NCBI GenBank assembly: GCA_037962975.1 | Contig: CM075675.1 | Span: forward strand, 32,552,501-32,616,500 | Length of the DNA: 64,000 bases | From: Clitoria ternatea | Taxonomy: Eukaryota > Streptophyta > Magnoliopsida > Fabales > Fabaceae | Direction of reading: 5' to 3' | In this document: piece after piece, positions 61,773 to 64,000 of the stretch | Layout of the letters: every line of letters starts with the position of its first letter | Position numbering within the stretch: the stretch's first letter is position 1 | The notes under the pieces: generated by a model | What the model was told of the DNA's origin: nothing | Database searches by the model: none | The model's input: the letters and a program-made list of their open reading frames with translations, nothing else | Translations under genes and position numbers: made by a program

Positions 61773-62998
61773 CTCAAGAGGGGGGTGAATTGAGTGTTTC
61801 AAATTTTCGCGCGGAATCCCCTTGGAAATGGTTAGTAATATACAAATGATGCAATAATGAAGATACAATAACTTTTATACACATATCACACTATAAGACA
61901 CTTGATGTGTACTGGTAATATAAAGCTTAGAGTGTGATAAACAAGCAAATTATTAGTTTGAGCAATTTATCAAACAGTTGGAGTGCACAGGTTTATTACT
62001 CAATAATGTAATGCTTCCTATAAACATTTAGCTCATTTAAGTTATCAAACACCTTGTGTGAATGTGAGAAGTAATAGCAATCAAGTATTCATCACACAAG
62101 ACTTAATAGGAAACAATGTATTAGATATTTGGTAAGTTATAGCAAGTTCCAACTTTGAAGATCTTCACCAAATATTGATTAAAGCAAATTATCAAACACT
62201 TAGCATGCAGAGTTAGTTCTCTACTTGAACAACAACTTTGATTCACATATTCAGCTCAAGCATTTCAACAATCAGTTTATATGCACAATTGCATAAAGAG
62301 TTCAAGGTAGAGAGAAATGCAAACCAAATTTAACGAGTTCCACCAACCCAGTGTACGTCTCGCCTTCAAGCAACCCACTTGAAGGATTCCACTATTGAAG
62401 ATTTGAGATACAAGCTTTGAGCAATTGCAGCTTCCTAGTGTCCCACACTCAAGAACTCAATCCTCACAAGCAAAGGGCAGCCCACCCAATCTCACAATCT
62501 CTCAATACCCAAAGGTTGAACCCCAACCTTTGTGACCACTCAACCTAGAGTGAACAACCACTTAACCTAGAGTGAATAACTTGTGTTTGGTGTTTGTGTT
62601 TACAATCAATACACTCTCTCAATAGAGTAGATACACAAATGAAAGCTCTCACCAATTTTAACTCTCAACAAGAGAGGATATGCAAATTGAAACTCACAAT
62701 CTAACAACTCTTAAGCAATATGCAAGTTTAGAATCAAGAGTTGCAGAATATACAAGAGAAAGACTTAAATAAAAGACCTCTAGATGAAGAATGTTAATGC
62801 CTTGTGTTGTGCCTTGGTCTCCCCTCTCATGTCTCCTTTCTCTTGCTTGAATCCATGCTTTATTTATAGCCATTTTTAGGGTTTCCAGCCGTTGCACATT
62901 GTCTCCAACGGTTACCTTAGCATGGGCATAAAGTGGGAGTGAAGAAATGAGCTGGAGTTCCACTTAAAAGCATTTTCCCACGTTCTGACACTATGGTA

Positions 62999-63441
62999 AT
63001 CGATTAGCCTTCGAGCTGTAATCGATTAGCTTTTGAAATCTTCAGTATTATGTAGCAGGTAATCGATTAGCATTTCTACTGTAATCGATTAGCTATGAAA
63101 CAGAACCATTCTAATCGATTATTCCTTGCCTTGTAATCGATTATGATTGATACCTGATGCTCTTAATTTGTGTCTCGCAGCATGGTAATCGATTAGGTAC
63201 TTGTGTAATCGATTATGGACAAAACAGAAGCTCAGTAATCGATTAGATTCTCTCTTGTAATCGATTATTCCAAATACCTGATGCTCAGTCTTCAACCTTT
63301 TCAATTGGTAATCGATTAGCCTTTTATATGTAATCGATTATGTTCATTCCAGAACCTATGTAATCGATTGTCCTTCTTATTGTAATCGATTGTACCATAA
63401 ACAGAGTTATGGTAATCGATTATTCCAGTGTGGTAATCGAT
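62999..63441. repeat. Sixteen-site TAATCGATTA palindrome array in eight pairs
   Basis: ATCGAT cores start at 62999/63021, 63062/63084, 63114/63136, 63188/63208, 63238/63260, 63311/63333, 63363/63385 and 63415/63436. Spacing within pairs is 22, 22, 22, 20, 22, 22, 22, 21 bp. Gaps between pairs are 41, 30, 52, 30, 51, 30, 30 bp. Fourteen sites keep TAATCGATTA; two end in G instead of A. Spacer sequences differ. It creates the NRL/IDY-rich short minus-strand frames, which are not genes. Confidence 0.92.
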
Positions 63442-63767
63442 TAGTACATGTACCTGATACAATTCTTCAAGGTTTTTGATATGTTCTTGATATGTATTGA
63501 CCCATGGCTTATTCCTTTGATCCTCATGCTTGTTTCCTTGATTCTTCTTCAACTTATGAGCTTGTTCTTCATGATTTAGTTTATGTCATCAACTTGTCTT
63601 CCATAGCTCATGTTTCTTTAACTCTTTGTGAGGCATCTTTATCTTTTCATTCTTGGCCATTGTCTTTGTGCTTGAACCTTCTTGTTTCTGAACCTTTGTC
63701 ATTCCATCATCATCATGAATACTTTGTCATTCATCAAAACTACTTTGCATACTTACATATGCAACTT

Positions 63768-63959
63768 CATTCTCCCCCTTTTTGATGATGACAATTAATG
63801 TTCCATATGGCTTGTATTCATGTGTTGCAAATTCATCATATTGGCTTCATGGTAATATCCTTTCTTCCTTTAGAAGTCTTTGCCTTAGTCTTCACATTTG
63901 TCATTATCAAAACCTGTTTCAACATTTAAACACATTCTCCCCCTTTTTGATGATGACAA
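63768..63959 (-). repeat. Duplicated polypurine-tract motif, 165 bp apart
   Basis: An identical 27-bp block (plus strand starting CATTCTCCCCCTTTTTGATG) occurs at 63768-63794 and 63933-63959. On the minus strand each reads into a run of A then GGGGGAG, the form of a copia polypurine tract, followed by AATG. Confidence 0.85.
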
Positions 63960-64000
63960 CCAATGTTCATCTCGTGGGGTGTTAGTTTCACAGAATAATG

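Larger units (their letters stand above)
61773..64000 (-). mobile_element. SIRE/Maximus-like Ty1/copia LTR region
   Basis: The minus-strand motif CATCATCAAAAAGGGGGAG followed by AATG, present twice near the right edge, is like the polypurine-tract region of SIRE1/Maximus copia elements. LTR-like sequence lies to its left, down to an inserted boundary near 61773 beside CAAGAGGGGGGTGAATTGAG. No coding region falls in the window; the body of the element would lie beyond 64000. The element interrupts an LTR fragment, so it is the younger of the two. Confidence 0.5.

Noticed and set aside
63119..63552. Minus-strand frames rich in NRL/IDY motifs
   Set aside because: They are translations of the TAATCGATTA palindromes; the repetition is at DNA level and the frames are short.

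Overview
This window looks like plant nuclear DNA, most likely from a legume and probably Glycine or a close relative. The reasons are the high AT content, spliced plant genes with GT..AG introns, many microsatellites, and a dense load of plant transposons (Ty3/gypsy, Ty1/copia, MULE, hAT, CACTA, LINE). The legume assignment is inference from the look of the repeat families; nothing was searched. Only two host genes can be supported, both on the minus strand. One is a four-exon CCT-motif gene of 275 codons (8116-9940). The other is a six-coding-exon cyclin-T gene of 614 codons (50571-59501) with an extra 5' leader exon near 60244-60487. Splice phases close exactly in both.

Layout. 1-2140: LTR-type repeat. 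2146-5024: solo LTR with a perfect 5-bp target duplication. 5450-6785: a segment with a diverged second copy at 45180-45945; only the first copy carries a LINE fragment. 8116-10060: CCT gene and core promoter. 10140-14570: AT-rich intergenic DNA. 14570-22477: Ogre-like retroelement sequence split by a complete Mutator-like element (15723-21193; ~215-bp terminal repeats, perfect 9-bp target duplication). That element carries a decayed transposase gene, a MITE inside that gene, and a convergent GRF-type zinc-finger pseudogene. 22478-29828: two more long LTRs, the first interrupted by a 699-bp hAT element. 32561-35704: part of an oppositely oriented LTR. 35705-43576: a candidate CACTA element containing a plant-transposon-protein pseudogene and a gypsy chromovirus remnant. 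43577-50560: mostly empty intergenic DNA. 50571-60500: cyclin-T gene with transposon-loaded introns. 61190-64000: LTR fragment, then SIRE/Maximus-like sequence.

The most unusual feature recurs in at least six places: noncoding arrays of short palindromes set in pairs about 17-22 bp apart, with the pairs repeating every ~48-73 bp. The palindrome word differs between arrays (TAATCGATTA, CTCGCTTAAGCGAG, GGGCGTATGAACGCCC), but the paired spacing is kept. The two best arrays are 62999-63441 (16 sites) and 26783-27301 (18 sites on an almost exact 60-bp period). Two LTR copies that are otherwise alike carry different words. I do not know a described function for this arrangement.

The two host genes do not obviously work together. 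The CCT gene should encode a nuclear transcriptional regulator; the cyclin-T gene should encode the regulatory subunit of a P-TEFb-like CDK9/CDKC kinase. Everything else is mobile-element history, with several elements datable relative to one another by nesting.
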